The translations under genes and the position numbers were made by a program. From assembly GCA_002311335.1 (NCBI GenBank), contig DBZX01000044.1, positions 16,329 to 36,861 of the forward strand: a stretch of DNA of 20,533 nt. Direction: 5' to 3'. The notes under the pieces are model-generated. The model did not search any database and was not told the DNA's origin. It saw only the letters and a program-made list of their open reading frames with translations. Shown here piece by piece: positions 6,915 to 14,633 of this stretch. Source of the stretch: a bacterium UBP10_UBA1149 (lineage in GTDB: Bacteria > Desulfobacterota > Binatia > UBA1149). How positions within the stretch are numbered: position 1 is the stretch's first letter; each line of letters begins with the position of its first letter.

Positions 6915-8275
6915 TGCGAGATCGGCTTCTTCGTTTAATTCAGCTGTTGCTGGCCACCGGCGGGGTGGTCGCGTTGCTGTCCATGCTGGTGGTACTCAGC
7001 TACGTGCACCCCGCGCGCCTCGACCTCAGTCCGGGCAATCGCTACACCCTGTCGGACCACGGACTGGCCGTTCTGCGTGACATCGATCAGCCGCTGCACA
7101 TTACCGGCTTCATACGTACCGAGGATCCCAGGAACCCGTTGCTCAAGGACTTGCTGTGGCAAGCTTCGCACGAGAGCGCCTTCATCAGCTACGAGCTGGT
7201 GGATGTAAACCGTAACCCCTCGCTCGCCCAGGAAAAATCGGTGTCTTCCTACGGTGCCGTTCTCGTTGAGAGCGCCGATCGCAGTCGCACCTTCAGCAAC
7301 CCGACAGAAGGCCAACTGGTGTCGGCCATAGTACAGGTCACCCGCCCGGCCAAGCGTGTGACCGTTATCAGGGGGCACGGCGAGTGCGACATCATGGACA
7401 CCGACCGAAACCACGGCTGCTCGCGCTTGAGAGACGCCGTGTCGCTGGAGTTTTACGACGTCGAAGAACAGAGCCTGGCCGACGGAGGCGAAGTCCACCC
7501 CGACACGGCGGTGCTCATTATTGCCGGTCCGACGAGGGATTATATTCAGCACGAGCTCAAATCAGTGGCGCGTTTTCTTGACGCTGGCGGTAGGGCTCTC
7601 GTCCTGCTTGACCCGTTCAAGGCTCCTTCGTTGGTTGCGCTCCTGCGAAACTACGGTGTGGCCTTCGGCGACGACGTGGTGGTTGATGAGCGCAACAGGT
7701 TGGCCGGGGGAGAAGCCTTATCGGCCGTGGTTGATGACCTGAGCGATCAGCACCTGGTAACGGCCACCCTCGACGCGCCGGTGTTGCTTTCGCGTACGCG
7801 CAGCGTCAGTGGCCGTCGCGATGATGACCGCGGCCGTTACGTTGCCGTACTGCTGAAATCGAGCCAGGCGAGTTGGGCGAGCAACGATCCCGCGATACTG
7901 GGCGCCAGCTCGCCTTCCTTTGTGGCCGGGCGTGATATTAACGGACCCATGTCGGTCTCGGTTGAAGTCAGCCAGCGCGCGGTAAGCGGCGACGGCACAA
8001 CTCGTATCATCGCGGTTGGGGACTCGGACTTTGTTCAGAATCGCTTCCTCGACTATCTCGCCAACAAGGACCTGTTGGTCAATTCGATAAACTGGCTGGC
8101 GAGACAGCGTGATCTGATTTCGTCGCGGCCCAAGCAGAAAACGATGGCCAAGGAACAGTTCTTCGTCAGCCAGGCCGAACTCTCTCGTATTTTCACCTGG
8201 GCTGCTGTCGGCCAACCAATGCTTTTCTTTTTCGTCGGCATAGGCCTGCTCGTGTGGAGGCGCCTGGGGCCATGA
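6914..8275 (+). CDS. GldG-like ABC auxiliary protein (ABC_transp_aux family)
   Basis: The chosen ATG at 6914 gives 453 residues, overlaps the permease stop by one base (TGATG) and has GGAGAGG at 6898-6904 as ribosome site. A GTG at 6896 would add six residues. The protein has an N-terminal membrane helix (about 8-28), a large extracytoplasmic domain and a C-terminal helix (about 430-447). The segment 'LSPGNRYTLSDHG' after TM1 and 'VTVIRGHGECD' around residue 150 are characteristic of GldG/PF09822 proteins. The domain has a flavodoxin-like or glutamine-amidotransferase-like fold ('LIIAGPTRDYI', 'RALVLLDPF') of no proven enzymatic function. Together with the ATPase and permease it makes the classic three-gene set. 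Confidence 0.85.
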   Translation: MRDRLLRLIQLLLATGGVVALLSMLVVLSYVHPARLDLSPGNRYTLSDHGLAVLRDIDQPLHITGFIRTEDPRNPLLKDLLWQASHESAFISYELVDVNRNPSLAQEKSVSSYGAVLVESADRSRTFSNPTEGQLVSAIVQVTRPAKRVTVIRGHGECDIMDTDRNHGCSRLRDAVSLEFYDVEEQSLADGGEVHPDTAVLIIAGPTRDYIQHELKSVARFLDAGGRALVLLDPFKAPSLVALLRNYGVAFGDDVVVDERNRLAGGEALSAVVDDLSDQHLVTATLDAPVLLSRTRSVSGRRDDDRGRYVAVLLKSSQASWASNDPAILGASSPSFVAGRDINGPMSVSVEVSQRAVSGDGTTRIIAVGDSDFVQNRFLDYLANKDLLVNSINWLARQRDLISSRPKQKTMAKEQFFVSQAELSRIFTWAAVGQPMLFFFVGIGLLVWRRLGP

Positions 8276-8838
8276 AGTGGGGACGTATAGCCCTGTACTG
8301 GGCCCTTGCGGTTAGCATCGCCGTCTACCTGCAGTGGGGAGGCATCACTTCCCAGTCAGAACTGGAACTGCCGGGTACGGCTAGCTCGGCGCCCCTGCTC
8401 GAAGGTCCGGCGAATCGGATTGACCGCGTCGAAATTACAGCCGACGGACAGCGACTGGTCTGCGAGAGGATCGAAAGCCGATGGCAATTGGTCGAGCCGA
8501 GGGGCCTGACGATATCTAACGACCTGATCGAGGCCACGCTGGAAACACTGACCTCGACACCACCCATAGATTCTATTCCAGCCGACGACGTTAAACTCTC
8601 GGATTTCGGTCTCGATCCGCCGGCACTGGTTTTCAGGGCCTGGTCGGGCGAGCGCGACCTTGGCGAGCTGTTTTTCGGCGATCGCAATCCCACCCGCACG
8701 GCCGCCTACGCCGGACGCAAAGGGGACGCTAAGGTCTACGTGATCGGTCTCAGCTCGCGTTACTACACCGAGTTGTTGCTCGATGAAGTAGCGCGACAGC
8801 GCAGTTCGACGGGGCAGAACAAGGGCTCGGGCCCTTAG
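8272..8838 (+). CDS. DUF4340 membrane-anchored protein
   Basis: The ATG at 8272 overlaps the upstream TGA as ATGA and follows GGAGG (8256-8260) by about 11 bases, giving 188 residues. A GTG at 8254 would add six residues. One N-terminal helix (about 5-22) anchors an extracytoplasmic domain. The pattern 'RVEITADGQRLVCER..SRWQLVEPRG', then 'LSDFGLDPPALVF' and 'GRKGDAKVYVIG' is that of DUF4340, often found beside GldG-type ABC systems. The family usually has two or more repeated units; here there is only one, so this is a short form. Function is unknown. It most likely lies outside the inner membrane and assists the transporter. Confidence 0.82.
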   Translation: MKWGRIALYWALAVSIAVYLQWGGITSQSELELPGTASSAPLLEGPANRIDRVEITADGQRLVCERIESRWQLVEPRGLTISNDLIEATLETLTSTPPIDSIPADDVKLSDFGLDPPALVFRAWSGERDLGELFFGDRNPTRTAAYAGRKGDAKVYVIGLSSRYYTELLLDEVARQRSSTGQNKGSGP

Positions 8839-8848
8839 GGCGCAGACC

Positions 8849-9970
8849 TTGGATTTTGCTTTCAGCGAAGAGCAGCAGCTGCTGCGCGCTACCACCGAGT
8901 CGTTTCTCGCCGCCGAAGCTCCCATCGCCTACGCGCGCGATTTTTCCGAACAGGATGTTCCTCTATTGGACGAGGCGCTGTGGCAGCGCATGGTGGCCCT
9001 GGGTTGGACTGGTCTCACGGTATCCGAAGAAAACGGTGGCGCCGGGCTGGGCGTACTCGAGGCTGTAGTACTTGCCGAAGAGATGGGAAAAGTGCTGTTG
9101 CCCGCCCCCTGGCTGTCCACCGTCGCGCTGGCTGTTCCGGTGCTGACGGCAGTCGGTGGCGAGCGGGCCGACGAGCTACTGGCCGCTATTGCCGTAGGTG
9201 AGGCTCGAGTGAGCCTGGCCATGCTCGAAGAATCGGGCAGTTGGAATCCCGCCGACGTTGAGTTGGCTGCCGCTAGCAGCGAAGAGGGCTTCGTGCTGGA
9301 GGGGACTAAATTATTCGTGCCCGACGCCTGCTTTGCCACTCACCTGCTGGTCGTGGCCGCTGTCGACGATGGGCTCGGCGTATTTGTAGTCGAAACGGGC
9401 CAGGCTGGCCTGACGATGGAAACCATGGCCACGGTCGATGCTACCCGGCGCTTGTCGCTTGTTGAGCTCAAAGCCGTGCAACTGCCTGCCAGCGCGCTGC
9501 TGGGTAATAAAGCCCTGTCGGCTGCCGAGCTGGACGGTCCGATATCTTCGGCGGTGTGCGTGCTTGCGGCCGAGATGTGCGGAGTGGCGTCTACGGCGCT
9601 CGATTTGACCCTCGATTACCTTGGTGTGCGCAAACAGTTTGGCAAGCGGTTGAGTAGTTTTCAGGCCCTGCAACATCGTTGTGCCGACATGAAGGTGTCG
9701 TTGGAGAACGCGCGTTCCTTGGTTTACTACGCCGCGTGGGCGGTCGAAGAGGGCAGGGACGACTCGGCCCTCGCCGTCGCCATGGCCAAAGCCTGGTGCA
9801 GCGATGGATGTTCGGAAGTAGTGGCGGCTGCTATACAACTTCACGGCGGCATAGGTTTCACCTGGGAGCACGATCTCCAGTTGCTGTTTCGGCGCGTGAA
9901 GGGTTCCGAGGCCAGCTGGGGCGACGCAACCGTTCAAAGAGAGAAGGTCGCTTCCCTTCTGCAGCTCTGA
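8849..9970 (+). CDS. Acyl-CoA dehydrogenase family protein
   Basis: This 373-aa flavoenzyme starts at TTG 8849 with 'MDFAFSEEQQLLRATTESF', the usual opening of the family. The N-terminal helical part (1-110) is followed by the beta domain (about 115-215). The C-terminal helices contain 'RKQFGKRLSSFQALQHRCAD' and 'IQLHGGIGFTWEHDLQLLFR', conserved FAD-contact and interface segments. The family oxidises acyl-CoA to enoyl-CoA with FAD, passing electrons to ETF. The end of the protein has 'KGSEASWGD' where medium-chain enzymes have the 'YEGT' catalytic Glu. This resembles the CaiA/FadE and ChsE-type branch, which acts on sterol side chains, aromatic or unusual acyl groups. The substrate cannot be read from sequence. 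It follows the DUF4340 gene by 10 bp and converges with the Mla operon across 20 bp. No ETF or thiolase is nearby. Confidence 0.9.
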   Translation: MDFAFSEEQQLLRATTESFLAAEAPIAYARDFSEQDVPLLDEALWQRMVALGWTGLTVSEENGGAGLGVLEAVVLAEEMGKVLLPAPWLSTVALAVPVLTAVGGERADELLAAIAVGEARVSLAMLEESGSWNPADVELAAASSEEGFVLEGTKLFVPDACFATHLLVVAAVDDGLGVFVVETGQAGLTMETMATVDATRRLSLVELKAVQLPASALLGNKALSAAELDGPISSAVCVLAAEMCGVASTALDLTLDYLGVRKQFGKRLSSFQALQHRCADMKVSLENARSLVYYAAWAVEEGRDDSALAVAMAKAWCSDGCSEVVAAAIQLHGGIGFTWEHDLQLLFRRVKGSEASWGDATVQREKVASLLQL

Positions 9971-9990
9971 GGCGGCATGCGCGACCGGGC

Positions 9991-10956
9991 CTAGAAAAGC
10001 GTACCTATTGCCGTGCCTATAACCGATATCGGGGCCTGGTCCTCGATAGTTTCGGCCGTGCGGCCAAGCGCCCTGATGGCGTCCTCGGTCTCGTAGTACA
10101 GCGAGTCGTCAGTCAGCAGCTTGCCTATGGTCCCGTCACCCGAGCTCAACATCGAGGTCATGCGATCGAGTTCGTCGGTGCTGCTTCTCAGCCGCGCCAT
10201 TGTTTCGCGGGCCTCGTCGTAGAAGGCCGAGTCGTCGGTCAGTAGTTCGCCCAGCGATCCTTCGCCGTCTACGAGGCGGCCGGTCAGGGTAGATATGTTG
10301 TCGGCGGCAACCTTGAGACTTGCCAGCGCGCCGGTCATCTCGGTGTAAAGCGAATCGTCGGCCGAGAGGCGACCCAGGGTTCCTTCGCCCGAAGCGATGC
10401 GCGACGTTATGATTTCCAGGCTACCCGCAGTGGCGGTTATGGCCGCGGCGTTTTCGTCGACGATCTTGTTGAGGGTCCCCAGCAGGTCTGCCTGGTTGCT
10501 GTTGAACGATTCCACCAGCTCGCGGATACTGCTGCCCACTCGTTCGAGCTCGCCAAGGGCACCGGTGAGGCCGCCGCGTTCGATTCCCTCTATGCTGTCG
10601 CCGTCGCCGAGGCGTCCCGCGACCGGGTCGCCAGCAGAAATAGCGACGAAGCGGTTTCCGCTCAAGGCCTGGTAGTCAAGCACCGCTTCGCTTCCACCGT
10701 ATACAGCCACGTCGCCGTCGAGCTCTATGCCTACGCGCACGCCGCCTTCTACGAGTCGCACCGAGCTCACGCTACCGGCCTCTACGCCCGCCACACGTAC
10801 CGGTGCTCCCGCGGTCAGTCCGTGTACGTCCGAAAACTGGGCGTATAGATGCCACGAGTTTGTGAATATCCTCGACTGCCCGGTGAGGGCGATGGCTACG
10901 AAAAACACCAGCAGTCCACCGATGAAAAATAATCCAGCTCTTTGTTCCTTGTTCAT
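9991..10956 (-). CDS. mlaD: MlaD/MCE-domain lipid transport protein
   Basis: This 321-aa protein has one N-terminal helix (8-26), then an MCE domain (about 36-115) with the family core 'DVHGLTAGAPVRVAGVEAGS'. MCE proteins form rings that shuttle phospholipids across the periplasm for an MlaE/MlaF transporter. After the MCE domain comes a long, mostly helical tail containing three roughly 41-residue units that start 'GEGTLGRLSADDSLY', 'GEGSLGELLTDDSAF' and 'GDGTIGKLLTDDSLY'. That tail is longer than in E. coli MlaD (about 183 aa) and could form a periplasmic tube or needle. The gene is last in its operon, 6 bp after mlaF. The three-gene order E-F-D matches canonical Mla clusters. The symbol reflects family and order, not proven orthology. 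Confidence 0.88.
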   Translation of the reverse strand: MNKEQRAGLFFIGGLLVFFVAIALTGQSRIFTNSWHLYAQFSDVHGLTAGAPVRVAGVEAGSVSSVRLVEGGVRVGIELDGDVAVYGGSEAVLDYQALSGNRFVAISAGDPVAGRLGDGDSIEGIERGGLTGALGELERVGSSIRELVESFNSNQADLLGTLNKIVDENAAAITATAGSLEIITSRIASGEGTLGRLSADDSLYTEMTGALASLKVAADNISTLTGRLVDGEGSLGELLTDDSAFYDEARETMARLRSSTDELDRMTSMLSSGDGTIGKLLTDDSLYYETEDAIRALGRTAETIEDQAPISVIGTAIGTLF

Positions 10957-10962
10957 AACTTG

Positions 10963-11769
10963 TTATCCGTCCTTGCCTGTCTTGTCCTTGTTGTCAGCTT
11001 GATCCCGTGACGTGAGTACGCGAGCCGCTTCGAGGAACGAGCGCGTACCCGGGTCGGGGCTGGCGAGAAATTCCCGGTAGCTTCCTTCCTCGGCGATCCG
11101 TCCGTCCCCGAGCATGGCGACCCGGTCGGCGACTATGTCGGCTATCACCATGTCGTGGGTGACCACGACCTGGGTAATCGGCCGATCCCTGCGGACGCGT
11201 GCGATCAACAGTCCTATCTGCTCGGTGAGCACCGGGTCGAGCTCGGCGGTGGGTTCGTCGTAAAAGAGGAGGTCGGGGTTGACGGCCAGTGCCCGCGCCA
11301 GGGCGACGCGCTTTTTCATTCCGCCGCTCAGCTCACCGGGCAACTTGTTGTTGGAGCCGCCCATTTCCACTTCGTCGAGTACCTGCTCGCATATCGAGTG
11401 CATGTCTTTTTCGCTGTGGGTTCGGTGCTCGCGCATACGCAGGGTGATATTTTCTTCCACCGTCAACGATCCCAGCAGGGCCGAGTGTTGGAATACCATC
11501 GAAACCAGAAAGGGTTTTTCGTCTGGTGGAAGGGCAGCGTATTCCGGCACCAGCATCCCGCCGATCTGTATTTCGCCTGATGTCGGGACTTCAAGCCCAG
11601 CCATCAGCCTCACGAGCACGCTCTTGCCGGTTCCACTGCCGCCCAGCACGCACAGGGTCTCGCCGGCGGCAATGTCCATGTTGACCCCGTCCAGTACCCG
11701 GAGGTCGCCGTACTCGTGGATGACATTGTCGACCTTTACGTCGACTCCCTTTCCCGGTGTGCGTTTCAC
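10963..11769 (-). CDS. mlaF: MlaF-like ABC ATPase of the MCE lipid transporter
   Basis: This 268-aa ATPase has Walker A GGSGTGKS (43-50), Q-loop 'MVFQHSALLGSLTV' (91-104), signature 'LSGGMKKR' (147-154), Walker B 'LLFYDEP' (167-173) and a switch His205 in 'VVTHDM'. The 'FQHSALLGSLTVEENI' stretch and 'SGGMKKRVALARAL' are typical of MlaF/Mkl ATPases, which power lipid movement by the MlaE permease. The D-loop reads 'TAELDP' where 'TAGLDP' is usual. It starts at GTG 11769, overlapping the mlaE stop (GTGA), and ends 6 bp before mlaD. Confidence 0.92.
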   Translation of the reverse strand: MKRTPGKGVDVKVDNVIHEYGDLRVLDGVNMDIAAGETLCVLGGSGTGKSVLVRLMAGLEVPTSGEIQIGGMLVPEYAALPPDEKPFLVSMVFQHSALLGSLTVEENITLRMREHRTHSEKDMHSICEQVLDEVEMGGSNNKLPGELSGGMKKRVALARALAVNPDLLFYDEPTAELDPVLTEQIGLLIARVRRDRPITQVVVTHDMVIADIVADRVAMLGDGRIAEEGSYREFLASPDPGTRSFLEAARVLTSRDQADNKDKTGKDG

Positions 11770-12563
11770 GGGAGCAACACCGCCATCCTCACGATAATAA
11801 AATCAAACACGATCACCAGCACAAAACTCCATACCACCGACTGGGTCGTCGATGATGCGACACCGGCCGTACCGCCACGGGTTCGCAGTCCGAACGCGCA
11901 GGAAACCGCTGCGATGGTCACACCGAACACCACGCCCTTTACCAGCCCCACCACGATGTCCTGCATGGCTATTTCGCTCACGAGGTTATCCCAGAACAAG
12001 GCCAGCGAGATGTCGATGGCCGGGTCGAGTTGCACCGCCAGGCAACCGCCGAGTATGCCTACGGCGTCGGCGTAGAGAATCAAGACCGGCAAGGACAGCG
12101 CCATGGCTATTATCCGGGGCGTTACCAGGTAGCGCTCGGGGTCGATGTCCATGGTGCGCAGCGCGTTCAACTCGTCGTAGACCGCCATCGAACCGATCTG
12201 GGCGGTGATCGAAGAGCCCACGCGGCCGGCAACAAGAAAAGCTATCAGAACTGGCCCGAGTTCCTTGGTCATCGACAGCCCGACTATGGATCCAAGCACT
12301 TCCTGGGAATAGTTGACCAGCTGGTCGGCGGTCTGCACCACCAGTACCATGCCGATGAAAAAGGCCACGAGTGACGCGATGGGCAGGGTCTCGCTGCCAA
12401 CGATTATCATCTGTTCGACGATGCGCGTGCGTTCACGCCACAAAGAGCGCGGTCCCGGGATAGAGCGCCCGAGCAACAGCAACACTTCGCCCAAGGTGGA
12501 AAGCGTGTTGAGCACGGTCCTGCCGCATCGTTGCACGACTCCTACTGTACTGATCTCCGTCAC
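11766..12563 (-). CDS. mlaE: MlaE-like permease of the MCE lipid transporter
   Basis: Starting at GTG 12563, which overlaps the upstream TGA as GTGA, the product is 265 aa, the usual MlaE length. A longer open frame to 12695 would only overlap the preceding gene. An amphipathic N-terminal helix is followed by about five membrane helices. The MlaE/YrbE signature region is clear: 'VLVVQTADQLVNYS', 'TKELGPVLIAFLVAGRVGSS' and 'GSMAVYDELNALRTMDIDP'. The conserved 'E..ALR.MDIDP' loop contacts the ATPase. It forms the inner-membrane lipid channel with MlaF and feeds or receives lipid from the MCE protein. Confidence 0.93.
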   Translation of the reverse strand: MTEISTVGVVQRCGRTVLNTLSTLGEVLLLLGRSIPGPRSLWRERTRIVEQMIIVGSETLPIASLVAFFIGMVLVVQTADQLVNYSQEVLGSIVGLSMTKELGPVLIAFLVAGRVGSSITAQIGSMAVYDELNALRTMDIDPERYLVTPRIIAMALSLPVLILYADAVGILGGCLAVQLDPAIDISLALFWDNLVSEIAMQDIVVGLVKGVVFGVTIAAVSCAFGLRTRGGTAGVASSTTQSVVWSFVLVIVFDFIIVRMAVLLP

Positions 12564-13942
12564 GACTTTGAGTTTCCTGTCGAGAATTCGATGGGGCCGT
12601 GCCAACGGCCGTTCCGCCTGCCGGCAACTCCCCACAGCAGCTCGATGTCCAGCGGTTGCTCGATCTCTGTCCGCTGCCAGGCCACCAGCGTCCACAGCGG
12701 AGAGTACAGAGCTTCGACCTTGCTGTTAAACGGAAACAGGGCTTCGAGCAGCGCGGGCGAATGGCCCGAGCGTTTGCCGTGAGCCGAAATGTCCTTCACC
12801 AGACCCAGCACTGTCGTGGCCTCGTGGTAGGCGGACGGATCATCGGTGTGCTGCTGGGTGACGTGCCTGCCGACCACGAACAAGACGCTCCAGGACTGGC
12901 GGCTGCCGTTTTCGTTTTGCTCGCGCCGGTAACGTAGTAGCGGCCATGCGTAAAAAGAGCGGTGCCGTCCCGGGCGTTTCGATGATTGCCAGAAAGGGAA
13001 CACCCTCGTGGTGAGCAGTTCTCCGTTGTCGAGATCACGCTGTGTCATGACCAGGGGCCAGGGTGCCGACACGGTTCGCACGCGTTCGTCGTAGTCCTCG
13101 GTGACCGAGAACAGGGGAACACCGAACAGGGGCAACCAGGCCCTGTGCTTGCGAGAAGGTGAATCGATTGACGCGTACAGGGGCCAGTGGAGCCTTGAGA
13201 CCTGCGTGGTGCCGTCGCGCTCGATGGTGGTGGACTTTACCCAGGTGGGCCACAGGAAGTAACTCGAGCTTTCCTTGCCTTCGATCTTCCACTTGCCGGC
13301 CAGTGGCCACAGTCGCGTGCCTGACGCGCGCGGCCCGCTTATGGTCGAGAAGAACGGAAATCCGTACCAGCGCCTGACCTCGAGGTTGCGGGTGACAGAA
13401 AGGTAGAGCGGGAAGGCGGCCAGACGGATGCTGTCAAATCCCAGCAGCCCTTCGAAGTCGCCGTAGATGGGCAGTACGGAGAGGCTCCGACCCCGGTCAC
13501 TGCGGTTGCGATAAAAGACCAGTGGTCGCAGCTGCAGCGAATGGTCGCGCACTCGCGCACGAGGGGTGTCGGCGACAGCCTGTTTGCTGTTTGGCCCGCG
13601 GTCTCCCACGTGCCAATAGCTGCGCAGGTCATCGATGAAAAAAGAGGCGAGGTTTGTGCGGCTGTGGCCGGGGCCGGCTTCCCAGGAGAACAAGGGGTAG
13701 AGAACATCGGCCCGGGTAACGGTGGAGTGCCGGCGCATACTGATCAGGGGGCGTAGCACCCAGGCGCTGCGGTCGCCTTCGCGTTGCCAGGAGAACAGGG
13801 GCCCGAGCAGGTCAAGACGGCTGCTGTCGTCCGCGGATTCCCAGGAGAACAGCGGCCACAGCCGGTAGCGAGACGCGTCGGCCGCCCCGCTCGATGCCGC
13901 CACGATCATGGCGGCGAAGAGCAATGTGATCATAGATTTCAA
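12560..13942 (-). CDS. Exported protein of repeated 'PLF' beta units, heading the Mla genes
   Basis: This 460-aa protein starts at TTG 13942, with GGTGAG about 8 bases upstream; an ATG at 13933 is an alternative. A signal peptide (to about residue 23, 'GAADA-S') precedes a chain of short motifs of the form (L/W)(Y/W/G)P(L/F)(F/W/Y)S. Examples are 'YRLWPLFSW', 'LLGPLFSW', 'VLYPLFSW', 'FPLYLS', 'GFPFFS', 'LHWPLYAS', 'GVPLFS', 'VFPFWQS' and 'YAWPLLRY'. I count about 14 of them, spaced about 15-40 residues, with charged linkers (Arg/Asp/Glu) between. The alternation of aromatic strands and charged turns suggests a beta-rich solenoid or outer-membrane barrel. I do not recognise a named domain. Its stop overlaps the mlaE GTG, so it is translationally coupled to the lipid transporter and may be its periplasmic or outer-membrane partner (inference). 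Confidence 0.75.
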   Translation of the reverse strand: MKSMITLLFAAMIVAASSGAADASRYRLWPLFSWESADDSSRLDLLGPLFSWQREGDRSAWVLRPLISMRRHSTVTRADVLYPLFSWEAGPGHSRTNLASFFIDDLRSYWHVGDRGPNSKQAVADTPRARVRDHSLQLRPLVFYRNRSDRGRSLSVLPIYGDFEGLLGFDSIRLAAFPLYLSVTRNLEVRRWYGFPFFSTISGPRASGTRLWPLAGKWKIEGKESSSYFLWPTWVKSTTIERDGTTQVSRLHWPLYASIDSPSRKHRAWLPLFGVPLFSVTEDYDERVRTVSAPWPLVMTQRDLDNGELLTTRVFPFWQSSKRPGRHRSFYAWPLLRYRREQNENGSRQSWSVLFVVGRHVTQQHTDDPSAYHEATTVLGLVKDISAHGKRSGHSPALLEALFPFNSKVEALYSPLWTLVAWQRTEIEQPLDIELLWGVAGRRNGRWHGPIEFSTGNSKS

Positions 13943-13951
13943 CGCTGCTGC

Positions 13952-14371
13952 TCACCGCTCAATCGTGACTCTCTTCAGGTCCCTGGCGCGCAACTGGAGA
14001 AGACCGGCCGCGGTGGTTCCATAAAAAGAAGTGGAGTCTCGTATCTCCAGGTCGACCTTGTCGCCTTCACTGGAAGCCACCGTTACCGTCAGGTAGGCGT
14101 CATCGTTGTCGGCAAACTCGAGGCCGGCCACCTGGGCAAAGTCAACGCGCAGGGTTCCGCGGCCAAGCTTTCCCGACAGCGCTGTCTCCCCCGCGAGGTT
14201 GAAGGCGGAAACCTTGTAGCTTCTGCCGTCTATGTCTTCGAGGGTAGCGTTGTAGTTGACCTTGGGATTGGTAAGCGACGACGGACCCGACTGGCCTCCC
14301 ATGGCGCAGAGGAGGACCCACGTTGCCACGAGGCAGCAGGGCACGGCTATTTGCTTGATGAGTTTCGGCAT
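13952..14371 (-). CDS. Small exported beta-rich protein, first gene of the Mla operon
   Basis: The real start is taken as ATG 14371 (139 aa). The open frame continues upstream to 14722, but that extension is low-complexity and runs into acs on the other strand. The N-terminus 'MPKLIKQIAVPCCLVATW' is a signal peptide; no canonical lipobox is seen although several Cys occur. The mature part contains 'LEDIDGRSYKVSAFNLAGE' then 'LSGKLGRGTLRVDFAQVAGL', followed by several strands ending 'LKRVTIER'. Repeated 'G.xG.G...I.F'-like strands suggest a small beta-sandwich; I do not recognise the family. The TGA is 9 bp before the 460-aa gene, and the order suggests it belongs to the Mla operon. Confidence 0.7.
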   Translation of the reverse strand: MPKLIKQIAVPCCLVATWVLLCAMGGQSGPSSLTNPKVNYNATLEDIDGRSYKVSAFNLAGETALSGKLGRGTLRVDFAQVAGLEFADNDDAYLTVTVASSEGDKVDLEIRDSTSFYGTTAAGLLQLRARDLKRVTIER

Positions 14372-14431
14372 ACGGTTTTCTTTCAGCCGGTGCGGCACGT
14401 TCAGTGCTTCCGCGGCTGTACTCCAGCAACG

Positions 14432-14437
14432 AATATA
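14432..14437 (-). promoter_or_regulatory. Possible -10 element for the Mla operon
   Basis: Read on the minus strand, TATATT (5 of 6 consensus bases) lies about 60 bp ahead of the ATG at 14371. No convincing -35 is present 16-18 bp further upstream, so this is weak. It may be activator-dependent or not the real promoter. Confidence 0.22.
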
Positions 14438-14516
14438 GCCCCACCCTGGCATTTGAGGTCCATAGCCCCCCGTTTGCGCAGTCACAACCGGTTTGCGTGT
14501 TGCCGTGCGCATTGCG

Positions 14517-14545
14517 TTTACATGGGTGTTTTCAGGCGCTAATAC
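14517..14545 (+). promoter_or_regulatory. Candidate sigma70-type promoter for acs
   Basis: TTTACA (14517-14522, 5 of 6 bases of TTGACA) is followed after exactly 17 bp by TAATAC (14540-14545, 3 of 6 bases). The predicted start near 14552 would give a leader of about 80 nt ahead of acs. It is in the divergent gap between acs and the Mla operon. Confidence 0.4.
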
Positions 14546-14597
14546 TGAGCAGACGGGTCTTTGCCGGCCTGGGGCGTAAAAAAAATCAGCTATCCGC

Positions 14598-14631
14598 GGG
14601 GGCGCCAACGGCACCCCCTCAGATGGGGGAG
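14598..14631 (+). promoter_or_regulatory. Leader hairpin that could switch the acs ribosome site
   Basis: GGGGG (14598-14602) can pair with CCCCC (14614-14618), with a small inner stem GCC-AAC-GGC (14604-14612). The same CCCCC can instead pair with GGGGG of the acs ribosome site (14625-14629) around a 6-nt loop. The two foldings exclude each other. Start codon is at 14634. Seen directly; a regulatory role is inference. Confidence 0.3.
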
Positions 14632-14633
14632 AC

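Noticed and set aside
9971..9990. Bidirectional terminator between the convergent acyl-CoA dehydrogenase and mlaD
   Set aside because: The 20-bp gap shows no convincing hairpin with T-run on either strand.
12564..12695. Extension of mlaE upstream of GTG 12563
   Set aside because: Would overlap the preceding gene by over 130 bp; the GTGA overlap gives the normal family length.
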